64,000 nt of DNA from Chirona hameri (lineage: Eukaryota; Arthropoda; Thecostraca; Balanomorpha; Balanidae), in NCBI GenBank assembly GCA_036785665.1, contig JAXIVJ010000341.1:83501-147500 (forward strand). The letters are read 5' to 3'. A model generated the notes under the pieces. It saw only the letters and a program-made list of their open reading frames with translations. It made no database searches and was not told the DNA's origin. Positions 51,305-63,502 of the stretch are shown one piece after another; the stretch's first letter is position 1, and each line of letters begins with the position of its first letter. The translations under genes were made by a program, and so were the position numbers.

Positions 51305-53200
51305 AGCTGCTGTAGTAGGCTAGTAGACCTAGACTAAACAGTGACGCCCCACAGTTCATAAACCTACATTAAATTGAACGCTTGAATCATTGTTTCGTAC
51401 AAACTAAAGGCCGCTGCCCCTAGTTTTGTATTGCTATTGCTTCCTTTTTACATGACACAAATTTGAAAGTGAATGGAAGCTCGAATGAATCTTCTCAAGT
51501 GTATTCACTATAATGAACATCTCACAGAGCAGTGCATTACGTGCACTGTTCGAAATGACTAAAACAATGTAGGCTTCAGTCATTTCCCATCACTGTATAC
51601 TTGTGCGTTCATTTGCACCATGCATCACTAGTGCGCATCCCCAGAGCAGTGTGTTGTTCGCCGTCGTACTTGGCGTCCTGCAGTCGGCGAGCACTCCTCT
51701 AACATCACTGTCCTGTTCTGTTTCTCAGCCGGCCGGCCTGTAAGCGGCGGGACATCTCTTCACCGCCGACGCCGCCTCTCCCCGCCCCCTCCCCTCCCCC
51801 TCCGGCCGGTGCGTGCCCCGGGAGTACCCGGCGCGCACCGGTCGACTGCTCCGTACGCGGTGCTACCCGCGATCATAACTAGTTCGAATCGGTGTAACGC
51901 TGGGGTAGGCGCACGTGCGCTCCACAGCACGTTTAAATCTGTCCGAGCGGGTTGACCGCGCCTCGCGAGGTTTTAGGGTCGGTACGACTGTGAAATGAGC
52001 GACGTTACGATGTGGTTGTTAGAGCTGTCATAGTATTGTGCGCGCGCAGAGTCCATAGTCGTTTAACAGGTCCATGGGATCGCTCCTAGCTGCCCGTGTT
52101 AGCGGCGATTTGGTACAAACGTGCTGGGTGGCGAGGTCGTGATTAAATCCGTCGGTAGACGTTACCGACCGTGTTACGTGTGTGGCGAATTCCCATGTAT
52201 CCGTCAGAATGTGTGCCGTATGACGCCGCCCATTGACTCGTGTTAGAAACATCCCGCAATAGAACAACTCTGTCGACCGACTAGTCTCCGCCGTCGCCGG
52301 CACGCTCCAGCCACCTACCGGCGGCGGCAGCAGTACAACTTTGTGATAGTCCGTAGTGTGGCGCTGCGGTCGCCGTGTCGTACGAGCCGGACCGTCTATG
52401 TTTTGGCTGTCTGTGACGAAGACGTGATGCGCTGAGGTGATGGCGGTGCGAGATGTTGGACGTGACGAAGTTAGACGAATGTGACGCGCGGGATTGTGAC
52501 GTCATCAGTGACGTGACGCGGTGACCAGGGCTGTCGTGGCTTCCTTGCCGGTAATACGCGCTCCAGAGGCGTATAATGTGTAATGACGTCATTGGACCGA
52601 GTGGTGGCAATACAACCAGCGATGTCAGGCAGAGAGAGCTGTGTGGTTGTCGGGACACCGTATCGGAGGGATGAGGAAAATACAGGTGAGCAACCCGTTT
52701 TTGCCTGCAGAGGTCCCTTTCCGTCCTTCAGAGAACCCAGTCTTGCTCTTGCAGATGGTCTCACTGGGCTGCAGAGGGCCCATTCCGGCCTACAAAGGCC
52801 TTTCTGAGTGCGCACTCTGACCTACAAAGCAGCAGTGCCCCAGAGCAGTGTGTCCTCCAGAGGGGAGGACTCGCTCTGACCAATACAGGTCCATGTCCAT
52901 GCTTGCCTGCCGAGGGACCATTCCGGCTACAGGGGCACATCCAGTCATTTGTTGACCTTATAGGAGTCAGCCTTGTCGCCGATCATTTGGCAGAAGTCGA
53001 CTGCAATGATTGGTTGGGATCTATTATCAGAGGTGCTAACAATCACTCGCCCACGTCCCATACAACGAGGCATTGGCATAGGATTCTTACTGATCATTGA
53101 CTCCGTATTTTGTACTTGGCTACGGGCAGCGCTGAAACAAAATCTGACCACCAGCCAGTCATGGTCAACTTCTTTTGAAATTAAACAACTAATTGTTAAT
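51305..53200. other. intergenic-looking segment, no gene seen
   Basis: Includes a very CpG-rich patch (about 51720-51850) and GGCCCATTCCGGCCT-type repeats (52700-52940) like those in the elements downstream. No splice-bounded coding exon could be supported. The CpG-rich patch might be a promoter of a gene beyond the window, but nothing confirms it. Confidence 0.35.
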
Positions 53201-53942
53201 CAGGCACGTAGCCAGAATTTCGTCCAGGGGGGGGGGGCGGCGCCTCGAAAGGACACCTTCCCGAGCGCTGAAAGGGTCCCTTCCCAAGCATTGAAAGGCC
53301 CCCGCCCCCCCCCCCCCAAAAAAAAAAACCTGATGAAAAGGCGCGTTACAAGGATGGGAAATGCAGTATGACAGGTATGGCATGGGCCATACCAACGTTT
53401 AGGAGCTGGAGTTAGCAAACTGCCATATCAACTTTGGAACCAGCGACACCAATTTGGAATCAGTTGTACCAACTTGGAATATTTTTTTAGCTCAAGACTT
53501 TGAACTCTTAAACGAATTGCGCCGCGGAGCGGCGCGAGTTTTGTATGTCTTATGCCCTGGATATGCTTTCTCATCAATACCTCGCATTGCGTATGGTGCG
53601 GACCTCTAAAATTTCTATATTGTGCGTTTAAAAGTGCGGTAAAGAAGTGCTAAAGTTATTTTGCTCAATTATATAGGAAAGTAACAACATAACACATACA
53701 TTCGCCGAGAAACGGGGCGATTTTTTTCATAACCTGCATATAATTGAATTTGTAGTTGAATTGCGCCGCGGAGCGGCGCGAAAATGTTGAGTTGTATTCC
53801 CTGTACAACTGCATTCTTACTGTTGAAAGGCCCAGGGTCCCTTCAGATCGTCTAGAGGCCCCTCTGACCTTTTCAACGGCCTTCCGACCTGTTCAGGGAC
53901 TCATCTGGGATCCGTGAAGCGAAAAGACATGATGTAGAGTGA

Positions 53943-54047
<105 letters not shown>

Positions 54048-54049
54048 AA

Positions 54050-54182
54050 AAGAGGGCTTACTCTACAGGAAATATTAAAATCGGAGCTTTCGGGTATATT
54101 GTAGGACCCTGACGAAGGGTGTTACAATATACCCGAAAGCTCCGCTGTTAATATTTGTATTGTGGAGTAAGTCCTCTTTGTA
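54050..54182 (+). ncRNA. long hairpin with a hammerhead-ribozyme-like core (candidate)
   Basis: Arms 54050-54103 and 54123-54182 pair extensively (CGGAGCTTTCGGGTATATTG and its complement at the centre). On the plus strand, the loop region holds CTGACGA (54109-54115) and GAAA (54135-54138) around a GGGT/ACCC helix. CTCC/GGAG (54140-54143 with 54164-54167) could form stem III, GTA (54167-54169) fits an NUH cleavage triplet, and AGGAC/GTCCT could form stem I. Core-proximal mismatches (first pairs of stems I and II, a bulged G in stem III) argue for decay or coincidence. Penelope-like elements are known to carry such ribozymes. Confidence 0.35.
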
Positions 54183-54360
54183 TTTAATCTTCATCTGGGA
54201 TCTCTACGTGCTTTGACCCCGGTCTCACCAGGGACTGCTCTGTCCTTCCAAGAAGCCCCTCTTGTGTGTCAAGGGGCCCATTCGGTCTATTCACGGGGTC
54301 GTTCCGACCTGGCCAGGGACTGCACTGGCTGCTTTGTCGCCCTGCTGTCATGCCCAGGTG

Positions 54361-54581
54361 CAGGGGCGGCGGATTTCGGGGCGCAGGGTACCCCCCCCCC
54401 CCCCACAGCTGAAAATCCTGGGGAGGGAGGGTCATTTTGCCCCCAGATTGAGCAAGCTAAAATATGTGTGTGTGGGGGGGGGGGGGGGGGGGGGCGCAAA
54501 TTACCCTTATGCCACCCAGGATTTTCGACGGGAAATTTTGGGTACTCTGCCCGCCCCCTCCCCCGCAATCCGCCGCCCCTA
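54361..54581. mobile_element. 221-bp MITE nested in the 2.1-kb element
   Basis: The termini AGGGGCGGCGGATT and AATCCGCCGCCCCT (54567-54580) are a perfect 14-bp inverted repeat. The flanks CCCAGGTG and CTCAGGGG match at 6 of 8 bases, compatible with a decayed hAT-type duplication. C- and G-runs (54391-54404 and 54474-54494) lie inside. Confidence 0.6.
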
Positions 54582-55427
54582 CTCAGGGGCCCCTCCGACC
54601 TGCCCAGAGGCCCCTCCAGTCTGGCTAGGAACTCATCCGGCATGTTTAAGGGGCCTTCCGACCGGCCCAGGGACCCTTTCGGCCCCTATGACTTGCCCAG
54701 AAGCCCCTCCGATCTGCCCAGTGACTCTTCTGGTCGGCCTGCGCTGGCTGCTTTGTCGCCTTGCAACATGCTCCGAAAGCCCTCCGACCTGCCCTGGGCC
54801 CCTCCGTGCTGATTAGGGGCCCATTCGGCATGTTCCGGGCCCTTCTGACCCACCTAGGGACCCTTTCGGTCTGGGCAGGGGCCCCTCTGACCTGCACAGG
54901 GGCCTTTTTAACTGCACAGGGCCCTCTGGTCTGTCCATGGGCCCTCCAACCTGCTCAGGGGCCCTTATGACCTAGCAAGGGACTGCGCTGGCCGCTTTAT
55001 CGCCCTGCCGACATGCTCAGGGGCCTCTCGACCTGCCCAGGGGCCCTTCTGTGCTGGCTAGGGGCCATTCGACGTGCTCAGGGGGCCTTCTGACCCGCTC
55101 AGGGGCCCTTTTGGTCTGGCCAGGGGCCCCTCTGACATGCACAGGGCTCTTTTGAACGTCCAAGCGGCCCTCTGGTCTTTCAGAGGGCCCTGGTGGCCCT
55201 AAAGGATCTCTAAAGTCCTCCCAACTCTCTAAAGACCACGCTTCGCGTGGTAAAGAGCCCATGATGCCGAGCTTCGCTCGGTCTCGTCGGCCCTTTTCGG
55301 CGGCCCTCCTGGCCTCAAGCGCCCCCCCCCCCTTGGCTACGTGCCTGAATTGTTTCAAGGGCGAAACTGTTGTTCCTTAGGCAATTCGTTGGGCTACCTA
55401 TAAGTTAACACTTCGAGATACTCTAGC

Positions 55428-55785
55428 GTCACGGCGAGATAGCGAGCTACGCTAGCGTCACGGCGAGATAGCGAGCTACGCTAGCGTCACGGCGAGATAG
55501 CGAGCTACGCTAGCGTCACGGCGAGATAGCGAGCTACGCTAGCGTCACGGCGAGATAGCGAGCTACGCTAGCGTCACGGCGAGATAGCGAGCTACGCTAG
55601 CGTCACGGCGAGATAGCGAGCTACGCTAGCGTCACGGCGAGATAGCGAGCTACGCTAGCGTCACGGCGAGATAGCGAGCTACGCTAGCGTCACGGCGAGA
55701 TAGCGAGCTACGCTAGCGTCACGGCGAGATAGCGAGCTACGCTAGCGTCACGGCGAGATAGCGAGATACGCTAGCGTCACGGCGA
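55428..55785. repeat. 29-bp minisatellite, about 12 near-identical copies
   Basis: The unit CACGGCGAGATAGCGAGCTA plus CGCTAGCGT is repeated without visible differences until the last unit. One and a half more copies follow a T-rich 30-bp interruption (55823-55853). The inner GCGAGCTACGC and CTACGCTAG are dyads. Confidence 0.95.
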
Positions 55786-55859
55786 TATTTTTTTATATTT
55801 TGTTTTCTACTTTTTACTGATATAGCGAGCTACGCTAGCGTCACGGCGAGATAACGAGC

Positions 55860-56533
55860 TCAAATATGCAAAGAAATATCGCCTAGGGGGGGAGGTTTCT
55901 CAAGACGAGATAAAAGTTTCACTGCCCCCCCCCCCCCACACACACACACACTGTTTGTGACGTTCCTACATCCCTAAGCCCCGGAACGCACTTAGGCCCA
56001 GAGGATCGTAATTTTCTAGAAACTAGATATAATATACCTAGTCCAAAGACGACTCTGGCCTTTATTACCATTTGGAGAGGTCCCTTCTGTTCTTTTAGTT
56101 GTTACTGTACCCGGCGTTTGCAGGGAATCGCCTAGCCTGTTATGGCCATTACCAGGGGTGTAGGATCCTATTCAGTCGAGGGGGCTTCAGCCTCTCCCCA
56201 CACTTGGACAAGCAAGTGGGTCAAATCCGGGGAGAAATCTGTGTTTTGTGGATCTTGATGGTACCCACTTTGTGCGATTTTTTCCCCAGCTCAGCAACCC
56301 CCCCCGCTCTCCGCCAACTTTTCTGGAGAAGCTTCGCCCATGGTCATTGACCTTTCATCCCGGCTGTCGGTGCCTAGCTGGCTTTTTGCCGGTATTTGAA
56401 GGGAGTTGTACTGACATCGCTTATTTGGGGTTATTGACACTGGTTTATAGAACATAATTTTCTGAATCGAACCATGCCATTCATTTCTCCAGATTCACAC
56501 TAGTTGCTGACATATTCCAAAGACCCCAGGCAC
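55860..56533. other. non-coding segment, no gene seen
   Basis: Contains a C-run plus (CA)n at 55925-55951 and unique sequence. An open frame at 56099-56350 has no recognisable domain. Confidence 0.35.
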
Positions 56534-56623
56534 CAAAGGCGTATCCAGGATTTCGCCAAGGTAGTACCCGCGGTCAGTGATATGAGGCCCTGGCACATAC
56601 ATGGGCCCCTATGGACACAGGAC

Positions 56624-57857
56624 CAGGGCTGCGGAGTCGGAGTCGAGTCGGAGTCGGTCGGAGTCGGCAGTTTTAGACGGAGTCGGAGTCGCTAAAATCT
56701 TACCGACTCCGACTCCGGCCCGGATTCGGAGTCGACTCTTTGGCAATGGCGATTACTTTGGGCTGTAAAATAGTCGTCGGCCTAGGAACATTAACTTTAC
56801 ACCCCTTTCGAAAGAAAATGCGTGGAAAATGAAGCTTATAATTTACTCATCTAGCGGTAGATTTCCGCATGATGAAGATACGGCAACAATTTTAACGTCA
56901 TCTGATGATTGGGGGTTTGGACGCACCGACTCTTATTTTTACACGACGCTCATTTTAACGTCATCGTGCTCGTTTCGTCAAGGTGATTCGCATAATACCA
57001 TGGTGACCAGGTTACCTGAGTCAAATTCAAAATTTGAGCTCAGGTCAAGGCAACTTGAGGTCATGTGGTGAATGTCAGACGCGTCTCGACGAGACATACA
57101 CAGTGGTGTCGCGTTCTTATCTTCCTGTTATGCTATCAACACGTATTGGCAAAGAAGTGCTGGCCACCTCAGATGACCTCACTCGATCTTGTAGGGGTCA
57201 CTGAGCAATAATTGTACTTAAGTCATCAATAATGAGCTATGATAGCATAATCTTAAAATAATCATTCTGATCTAATGCGTATCCTCTGATACGAAAATAT
57301 TTGTATATTGTTTCGTTGACTTATAATGGGAAGGTCACGAAACTGACCTGACCTTAGGCCATCCATATACAAAACAAATCCGAGATAGCAGGGTCTTAGG
57401 TATCTATGGCTTGATTACATCCTGTGAGTTTTGAAGTGTTCAGCAAAACACTGGCCAGTGACTGTGGCACGACCACAAAGGATCTAGCTCGCTTGTGCAT
57501 TTAACTATGTTTAAAACAAACTTACTTTGTAAAAGTTATTTAGATTTCCTTAAAAATCAGAAAAGATGCCAATTTTCGGTCGATTTCATTCGTTTAGGCC
57601 CGTCTGCAGGCGACCGCGACTGAGCTAGACGCGCGGCCGGCATGCCGCGCCGTGCTCGGGTGGCGTAGCATTATTCTCCATACTGTTAAGAATAAAGACA
57701 AACGGAAAAATAGATGGCATAGCGGATATTGCTTTCTAGCATGCGGTTGGAAAACAGATATAGGCCGGAGTTGGAGTCGGAGTCGAAGTCGGAGTTGATT
57801 GTTTTAGGCCGGAGTCGGAGTCGGAGTTGCTAAAATTATGTCGACTCCGCAGCCCTG
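56624..57857. mobile_element. hAT-like element with GAGTC subterminal repeats
   Basis: It has a perfect 8-bp target duplication CACAGGAC (56616-56623 and 57858-57865). The terminal inverted repeat is CAGGGCTGCGGAGTCG, 16 bp, perfect. Subterminal GGAGTC repeats occur at both ends. 57010-57480 is related to the piggyBac-like interior (GTCTCGACGAGACA, GAGGTCA and TAGGGGTCACTGA), so this element carries a fragment of that family. The GGCTGCGGAGTCGGAGTC end is a widespread hAT end type. Confidence 0.85.
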
Positions 57858-58089
57858 CACAGGACCCCCTACATATTTTAGCTTCGCTAACACGATTTCA
57901 ACTACTTATTATGGGTGTAGTGGTGGTGGTGATTCGGGATTGGGTTTTTAGGGCGCCGTAATTTCTGAGGTTCTATGCCACTAATACCTATTCTGGATAT
58001 CATACCCGGCAAATTTTGCAGAATCTACCCTGGGACCTGCAACAGTCTTGAATTAACAAACGAGTCAGCCTGCAATAATCTGGACTGCA

Positions 58090-59228
58090 AGGATGTCACA
58101 CAGAGGAGGACAGAGGGCCCCCATCAGGTCGACAGAGGGCCCCCTCAGACCGACAGAGGAACCCTCAGGTCGAACAAGGGCCCCTCCAAGCCGGCCGAGG
58201 GCACCCTCAGACCGACAGAGGGCCCCTCAGACCGACAGAGGGCCCCTCAGGCCGACAGAGAGGCCCGTCGTGTCGAAAGGGGCCCCTCAAGCTGGTCGAG
58301 GGCTCACTTAGACGGCTAGAGAGTCCCGTCGGGTCGAAAGGTGCCCTATCAAGCTGGCCGAGGGCCTCTCAGGCCACCAGAGGGCCCCTCATATCGAGAT
58401 AGGCCCCTCAGGCCTACAGAGGGTCCTCAGGCCGACAGAGGGTCCCTTCATGCTGACAGAGGGCCCCGTCGGGTCGAAAGGGGCCCCGTCAAGCTGGCCG
58501 AGGGACCCATCAGGCTACCACAGGGCCCCTCGTGCCCACATAGGGCCCCCATGCCCACATAGGGCCCTCAGGCCTATACAAGGCCCCTCATGCCGACAGA
58601 GGGCCCCTCATACCGATAGACGGCCCCATCAGACCGGCAGAGGGTCCTCAGGCCTACACAAGGCCCCTCATGCCGACAGAGGGCCCCTCATACCGATAGA
58701 CGGCCCCATCAGACCGGCAGAGGGTCCCTCAGGCTGATCAAGGGCTCCTCATGCCGACCGAGGGCCCCCTCAGGCCTACTGAGGGCCCCGTCAGGTCGAC
58801 AGAGGGCCAACTCAGACCGAAAGAGGGGCCCGTCATACCGACATGGGATCCCTCAGGCCTACAGAAGGCCCCTTCCTGTCTGATGCCGACAGAGGGCCCA
58901 TGAGACCGATAGAGGGCCCCTCATACCCACAGAGGGCCCCTAAGGCCGATCAAGGGCCCACTCATGCCGATCGAGGGCTCCCTCGGGCCGACTGATGGCC
59001 CCCTCAGACCGACAGAGGACCCCCCTCAGACCGACAGAGTACCCCCTCAGACTGACAGAGGACCCCCTCAGACCGACAGAGGGCCCCTCAGACCGACAGA
59101 GGGCCCCTCATACCAACAGAGGGCCACCTCAGGCCGACAGAGGACCCCTCAGGCCGATCAAGGGTCTCTCAAGCCGATCGAGGGCCCCTCAGACCGACTG
59201 AGAGCCCGTCTGGCCAGCCAAGGGTCCC
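58090..59228. repeat. degenerate 20-22-bp repeats around AGGGCCCCTCAGACCGACAG
   Basis: About 50 diverged copies with a GGGCCC palindrome in nearly every unit. They form the interior of the host hAT-like element. Similar phrases fill 54240-55200 and 61960-62990, so this repeat type is shared by several elements. Confidence 0.85.
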
Positions 59229-59232
59229 TTAA

Positions 59233-60628
59233 CACGCGCCCTGGATCCTGTTTTGTGAGGATAGCGCAAAAACGGCGGCGCGCAGCGCCGCTGTTTTTTC
59301 TTCTTCTCACACTTGTTCATCAATGAACTTCCCACATTATGTAAAATTCTTGACCTCGGATCATCTCAGGGCAGGTCACCAGACCAGGTCACGTGATGAC
59401 CTCAACACCAAAACGTTTGCAGTAGTACCACAGCCACAGTTTTAGGCCGATCGGTTTCAATCTTGCAGGACTTCATAAAGTTATAGATACCAACAATTTG
59501 TTTATCTCGGATTTATAATATCGGTGACCTAAGGTCAGGTCAATTTCGTGACCGCCAACACTGTTTTGTCAATAACTATCGATATAATGAAGATCAGTAG
59601 CGTACCCAGGATTCGCTCCAGGAGGGGGCAATTTTTGCTCAGGGGGCATAAAGTACCCCACGAGAAAAAAAAAACTCACCGGATTTGGCCCACTATATTT
59701 TTAAAAGGGCATATTTTCGCCATTTTTCTCTTTACAAAATCACAAAATCATGCATTTTTCGACCAAAGGGGACACGTACAGACCTTCAGGGGGGGGGGGC
59801 AATTTCCCCGTTTGCCCCCCCCCCGTTGTGTACGCCTATGAAGAAGATAGAGAAGAGAAAATGGTACCAATGTGTTTCTCTCGTCGAGACACGTCTCTCA
59901 ATATGCTACATGACCAACTTGGGTCACCACTTGACCTTGGCCTGAGGTCAAATTTATCAGTTGACTTAACCCAGTCACCATCAATGTGAATCGAAGAGCC
60001 TTGACGAGACAAACACGATGGCGTACAAATATTGCTTTATTTTTGTTAGGTAAAAAGTGATTTGCGAAAAACTGATTTGAAAAATCACCTTTGTAAATTT
60101 GATGACCTCTGAAGCCTTAAACTATTGACCTGAGCACAAATCTGAGGACACCTTTGTCGATTGCATTTTCCAAGGGCTTTCCATTGTTTTTGTTTTGTGT
60201 TTGCTGCTAACTATCATAGTTCCTGAGATATTTGGGGGTGTTCGAAGCGAAGTCTTGAAAACTTGAAAATCTGACCCTTATGACCCCTGGTAACCTCAAT
60301 ATTGACCTGAGAAAAAAAAATGAACGAAATACTTTCGAAAGAGCTTGTCTCAAGCTATCTAACGTCGTTTTCCGCTTGTCGCTACGTTGCGTGTTTTTTT
60401 AAAGATATTTTTTTTTTAGATAGGGGGGGGGGGGCGAGTGTCGTTTTTAACATGTCTTCACTTACTAATTATGACACGACACTCGGAATAGCCAGTGTAA
60501 CATTGGAGGGTGTTTTAATTGTCAAATACAAATACAAATCCGCCCCCACCCCCCACCCCCCTCCAGGGCGTATAATTATCAGAGGCCCTCCAGGGCGTAT
60601 AATTATCAGAGGCCCTCCAGGGCGCGTG
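59233..60628 (+). mobile_element. piggyBac-like non-autonomous element, copy 3 (full length)
   Basis: TTAA is intact on both sides (59229-59232 and 60629-60632). The inverted repeat CACGCGCCCTGG and CCAGGGCGCGTG is perfect over 12 bp. The interior matches copy 1 in the same orientation (GTCTCGTCGAGACACGTCTC, TTGACCTTGGCCTGAGGTCA). It is interrupted by a 246-bp MITE. A 31-bp tandem repeat (CCAGGGCGTATAATTATCAG plus AGGCCCT) lies just inside the right end. Confidence 0.8.
59595..59840. mobile_element. 246-bp hAT-like MITE inside the piggyBac-like copy
   Basis: Comparison with copy 1 shows the piggyBac-like sequence resuming after 59840. The flanks ATGAAGAT and AAGAAGAT match at 7 of 8 bases. 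The ends CAGTAGCGTACCCAGG and, inverted, CATAGGCGTACACA are an imperfect inverted repeat. G- and C-runs are internal. Confidence 0.65.
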
Positions 60629-60721
60629 TTAAACGAAAGACAAGGTGGGCCCCTCAGCCCAAGGGGTACCCGCGGCCGCGGATGTCCATGGTACTCCCTT
60701 GGATACGCCCTTGCCAGGAAC

Positions 60722-61029
60722 TGACTGGTATAGCGAAAGGTTATCGGGTAGACCCCAAGAGGGCTTACCACTACTATAACTATAAGCATTGCTAATATCG
60801 AAATATTGATACCAATTTGCTATCACCATATCGTTATCACCGGCCAATAGCATTTCGACAAAACAGCTCGTGAGCGCTGATAGCATGGCTGCCGAACAGA
60901 GCCTCGACGGCCATTTTGCTTTTCGACGGTTTGTTAACATTGTTCGTATGAATTGTTTATTGTCTTAGGTGCGCCGTTTTACATAACATCTTCCCGCTGA
61001 GCAATTAATCATAGTGTCAGGATAGTGAA
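60722..61029. other. non-coding segment, no gene seen
   Basis: Unique sequence between the nested elements and the LINE tail. Confidence 0.35.
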
Positions 61030-61440
61030 ATGTGTACGTCACTCCGAGCACATAACACCATTTTTAGAAGACCTGAAATGGCCCACCCTGGAGCAGCTCG
61101 TCATGGAGAGAGACGCCCCATGGCCTTGGACGCCCCGATGCTACATCGCATAATGCACAGCCCCCACGCACCTGACTCGCTCTGTGAGCAAATCGTATAC
61201 AGATCAGAGGTCTCGGAGAGAGAAACTCGTGCGTCGTTAGCGGGCTCACTTCAGCTGCCTCGCGTTCGAACGGAGCATGGCGGGCGGTCTTTGCCATATA
61301 GAGCTGCGGCAACATGGAACAGGACTACTGTGGCGGTTAGGGAGGCCCGGAACTGGTTTGTGTGTAGGAATGAGCTTCGTAAATGGATGCATGATGGTGA
61401 GCGAAATGATTATGTGATTAAATTAGTTGTATCCTTGTAA
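61030..61440 (+). pseudogene. LINE 3' fragment (C-terminal tail of ORF2)
   Basis: It encodes SLQLPRVRTEHGGRSLPYRA then ATWNRTTVAVREARNWF and ends at a TAA stop. This is the characteristic C-terminal tail of non-LTR retrotransposons (R-T-x-G-x-RSLPYRAAATWN). It differs from the tail of the LINE at 5868-8705, so it belongs to another family. An ATGATGATAATG-type tail near 61538-61566 suggests the 3' end, consistent with 5' truncation. Confidence 0.7.
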
Positions 61441-61761
61441 TGCCAATTTGTCGAGTATGCCTTGTATATACCTTTCCTTTCAATGTATATTGACTCTTGA
61501 GCCGAAAAGTCGTGAATGCGGAGGGCATGCGAAATGAATGATGATAATGAATATGATGATTATAATGGCGAATTTGATCGATATCAAAACAAAAAATAAG
61601 CAAAAAAAATATAAGTGAAAATTCAACTAAAGGGGCTCCAGACGTGAATTGCATCGTATCCAACAATCAAACGAATTGCTTCTAAATAATGCTTCTTACC
61701 GTGATACACATATTTGTTTTACATTCTAAAAAAGTAAACACAGGTCATGCTGCCTTTAATG

Positions 61762-62994
61762 CAGTGGTGGTGGATCGTATTTTCGGATGGGGGGAGGGCA
61801 AAGAAATCCAGGGGGCCCCTCGACCAAAGGGCCCACTCCCACGGCCAAAGCCCCCCTCCCATTTTTGGGGGCGCGAAATGGTATCTCCTCGGATTTAGGC
61901 CACTATGTTTTGCAGGGCCCCTAAATGGTCGCAAAAAACGTCGGACAGGCCCCTTTTGAAGTCTCAGGCCCTCTCAGGGCCTCCTCAGGCCTACCGAGGG
62001 TCCCCTCAGTCGACTGAGGGCCTTCTGTCGGCCTTAGAAGGCCCCTCAGGCTGGCTGGGGGCACATCGGGTCCCTGGATCATTGTTTCGGTCAAAAAGGA
62101 ATAAATCGGGCCAACTTCTTTGAGGGCCCTTCTTACAAATGTATGGGGGAATCATATGTTTTCCCCCTCCCCCAAACTTCTTGAGTGGGGGGGGGGGGGG
62201 GGAGCTGTCCCCCTGCCTCCTTATCCTCCGCCACTGGTGGGGGGAAACTTGACCAAGAGGGTAGTCGATGTTCGTGACTGCAGGGGGGGGGGGGGGGCAG
62301 TAGCCGTTTTTATGAGCAGTAAATGTGTATCATATTGCTTTGTGTCTCGTGCAGAGGTAGTCGCAGGGGGGGGGGGGGGTGTCGTGGCCATGCCCCCCCC
62401 CCAAGGCCAATGAGGGGGGACATATCTCCCCCCAAGCCACTTGGGACCCAGGTGGGTCCGAAGGGCCCGCCTTGGCTCCAGGTCAGAATGGGCCCTCTAG
62501 AGGTCAGAGAGGAGGTTACCTGGAAGCCAGAATGACCCCTGGAGGATAAAGTGAGTCCTCTCGAGGCCAAAGTGGGGCTCTGGAGGTCGGAGAGGGATTT
62601 ATGGAGGTCAAAGTGGGTCCCCTGTAGGCCAGAGGGGGCCCTCTAGAGGTCAGAGGGGACTCAATGGTATCCAAAAGGCCCTATGAATGCCGGAGAGGCC
62701 CCCTGAAGGCCAAAAGGGCCTTCTGAAGGTCAAAGGGGTCTCTGAAAGTCAGAGTGGGCTCTATGCAGGTCAGGATGGGCCCTCTGGAGTTCAGAGTGGG
62801 CCCTCTGGAAGCCAGAAGGGGCCACTGAAGGCCAGAGTTGGCCCTTTAGAGGCAGGAGTGGGCCCTCTGAATGCCAGAGTGGGTCCTCTGCAGGGCAGAG
62901 TGGGTCCTCTGGGGGGACAGAGTGGGCCCTCTGGAAGGCAGGGGCCCTCTGGAGGCTGAAGTGGGTTCTCTGGAGATGGAGGTAGCAGTGGGCC
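61762..62994. repeat. GGGCCC-rich degenerate repeats with G/C runs
   Basis: GGGCCCCTC and GGGCCCTCTGGAGGTCAGAG-type phrases, 20-22 bp apart, with four G-runs (62185, 62282, 62366 and a C-run at 62393). The start CAGTGGTGGTGGAT (61762) and the inverted end CAGTGGCGGAGGAT (to 62235) resemble element termini, but no target duplication was found. Confidence 0.6.
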
Positions 62995-63300
62995 CAGGGT
63001 TGTGCTCGACTCAGATTTTTTAGATTGACTCGACTCTGACTCATTTTCGAAGGAACTCTGACTCAACTCTGACTCAAGCGGTTTTTTTTTGTTTTGAGTC
63101 GACTCAACTCATTTGCCATTACCCCTGACTCAACTCTGACTCAAGCGGGGGATACATTTTTTTAGTCGACTCAGCTTTGCCTCATTTGCTTTTACCACTG
63201 ACTCAACTCTGACTCATGTGAAAGTTTCTTAAATCGACTCATCATTGACTCATGTTCAACAGACTTCACGACTTTGATTCAAATGTATTTTGCTTGCAAA
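62995..63300 (+). mobile_element. probable left end of another hAT-like element
   Basis: It starts CAGGGTTGTGCTCGACTC and continues with dense subterminal GACTCAACTCTGACTCA repeats, the same design as the element at 56624. The right end is beyond the window, so the target duplication cannot be checked. Confidence 0.5.
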
Positions 63301-63502
63301 AAGTCATTGGAATAGTATAAGGAAATACTTTTTTAAATTGCACTGGATCAAGGTACATGAATATTGCATTATCATAAATATCTACTGCATCCAGCTGCAT
63401 TGCAAGATATATTACAATATATATGTTCCTAATAGCAATAATGATAATAATAATAATAATAAGATTAATAATAATGATAATAATAACAACAAAAATAATA
63501 AG

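Larger units (their letters stand above)
56534..60713. mobile_element. hAT-like host element carrying nested insertions
   Basis: The left end CAAAGGCGTATCCAGG matches the inverted right end CAAGGGCGTATCCAAGG. The flanks CCAGGCAC (56526-56533) and CCAGGAAC (60714-60721) match at 7 of 8 bases. Its own body is 56534-56623, 57866-59232 and 60633-60713, about 1.5 kb, largely GGGCCCCTCAG-type repeats. The rest is two later insertions. Confidence 0.65.

Noticed and set aside
50727..52807. A second host gene downstream
   Set aside because: Short open frames in CpG-rich sequence show no conserved domain, no matching splice sites and no consistent frame.
61762..62235. Complete MITE with CAGTGG termini
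   Set aside because: The end sequences resemble inverted repeats, but the flanks (CTTTAATG and GTGGGGGG) do not match, so the pairing may be chance.
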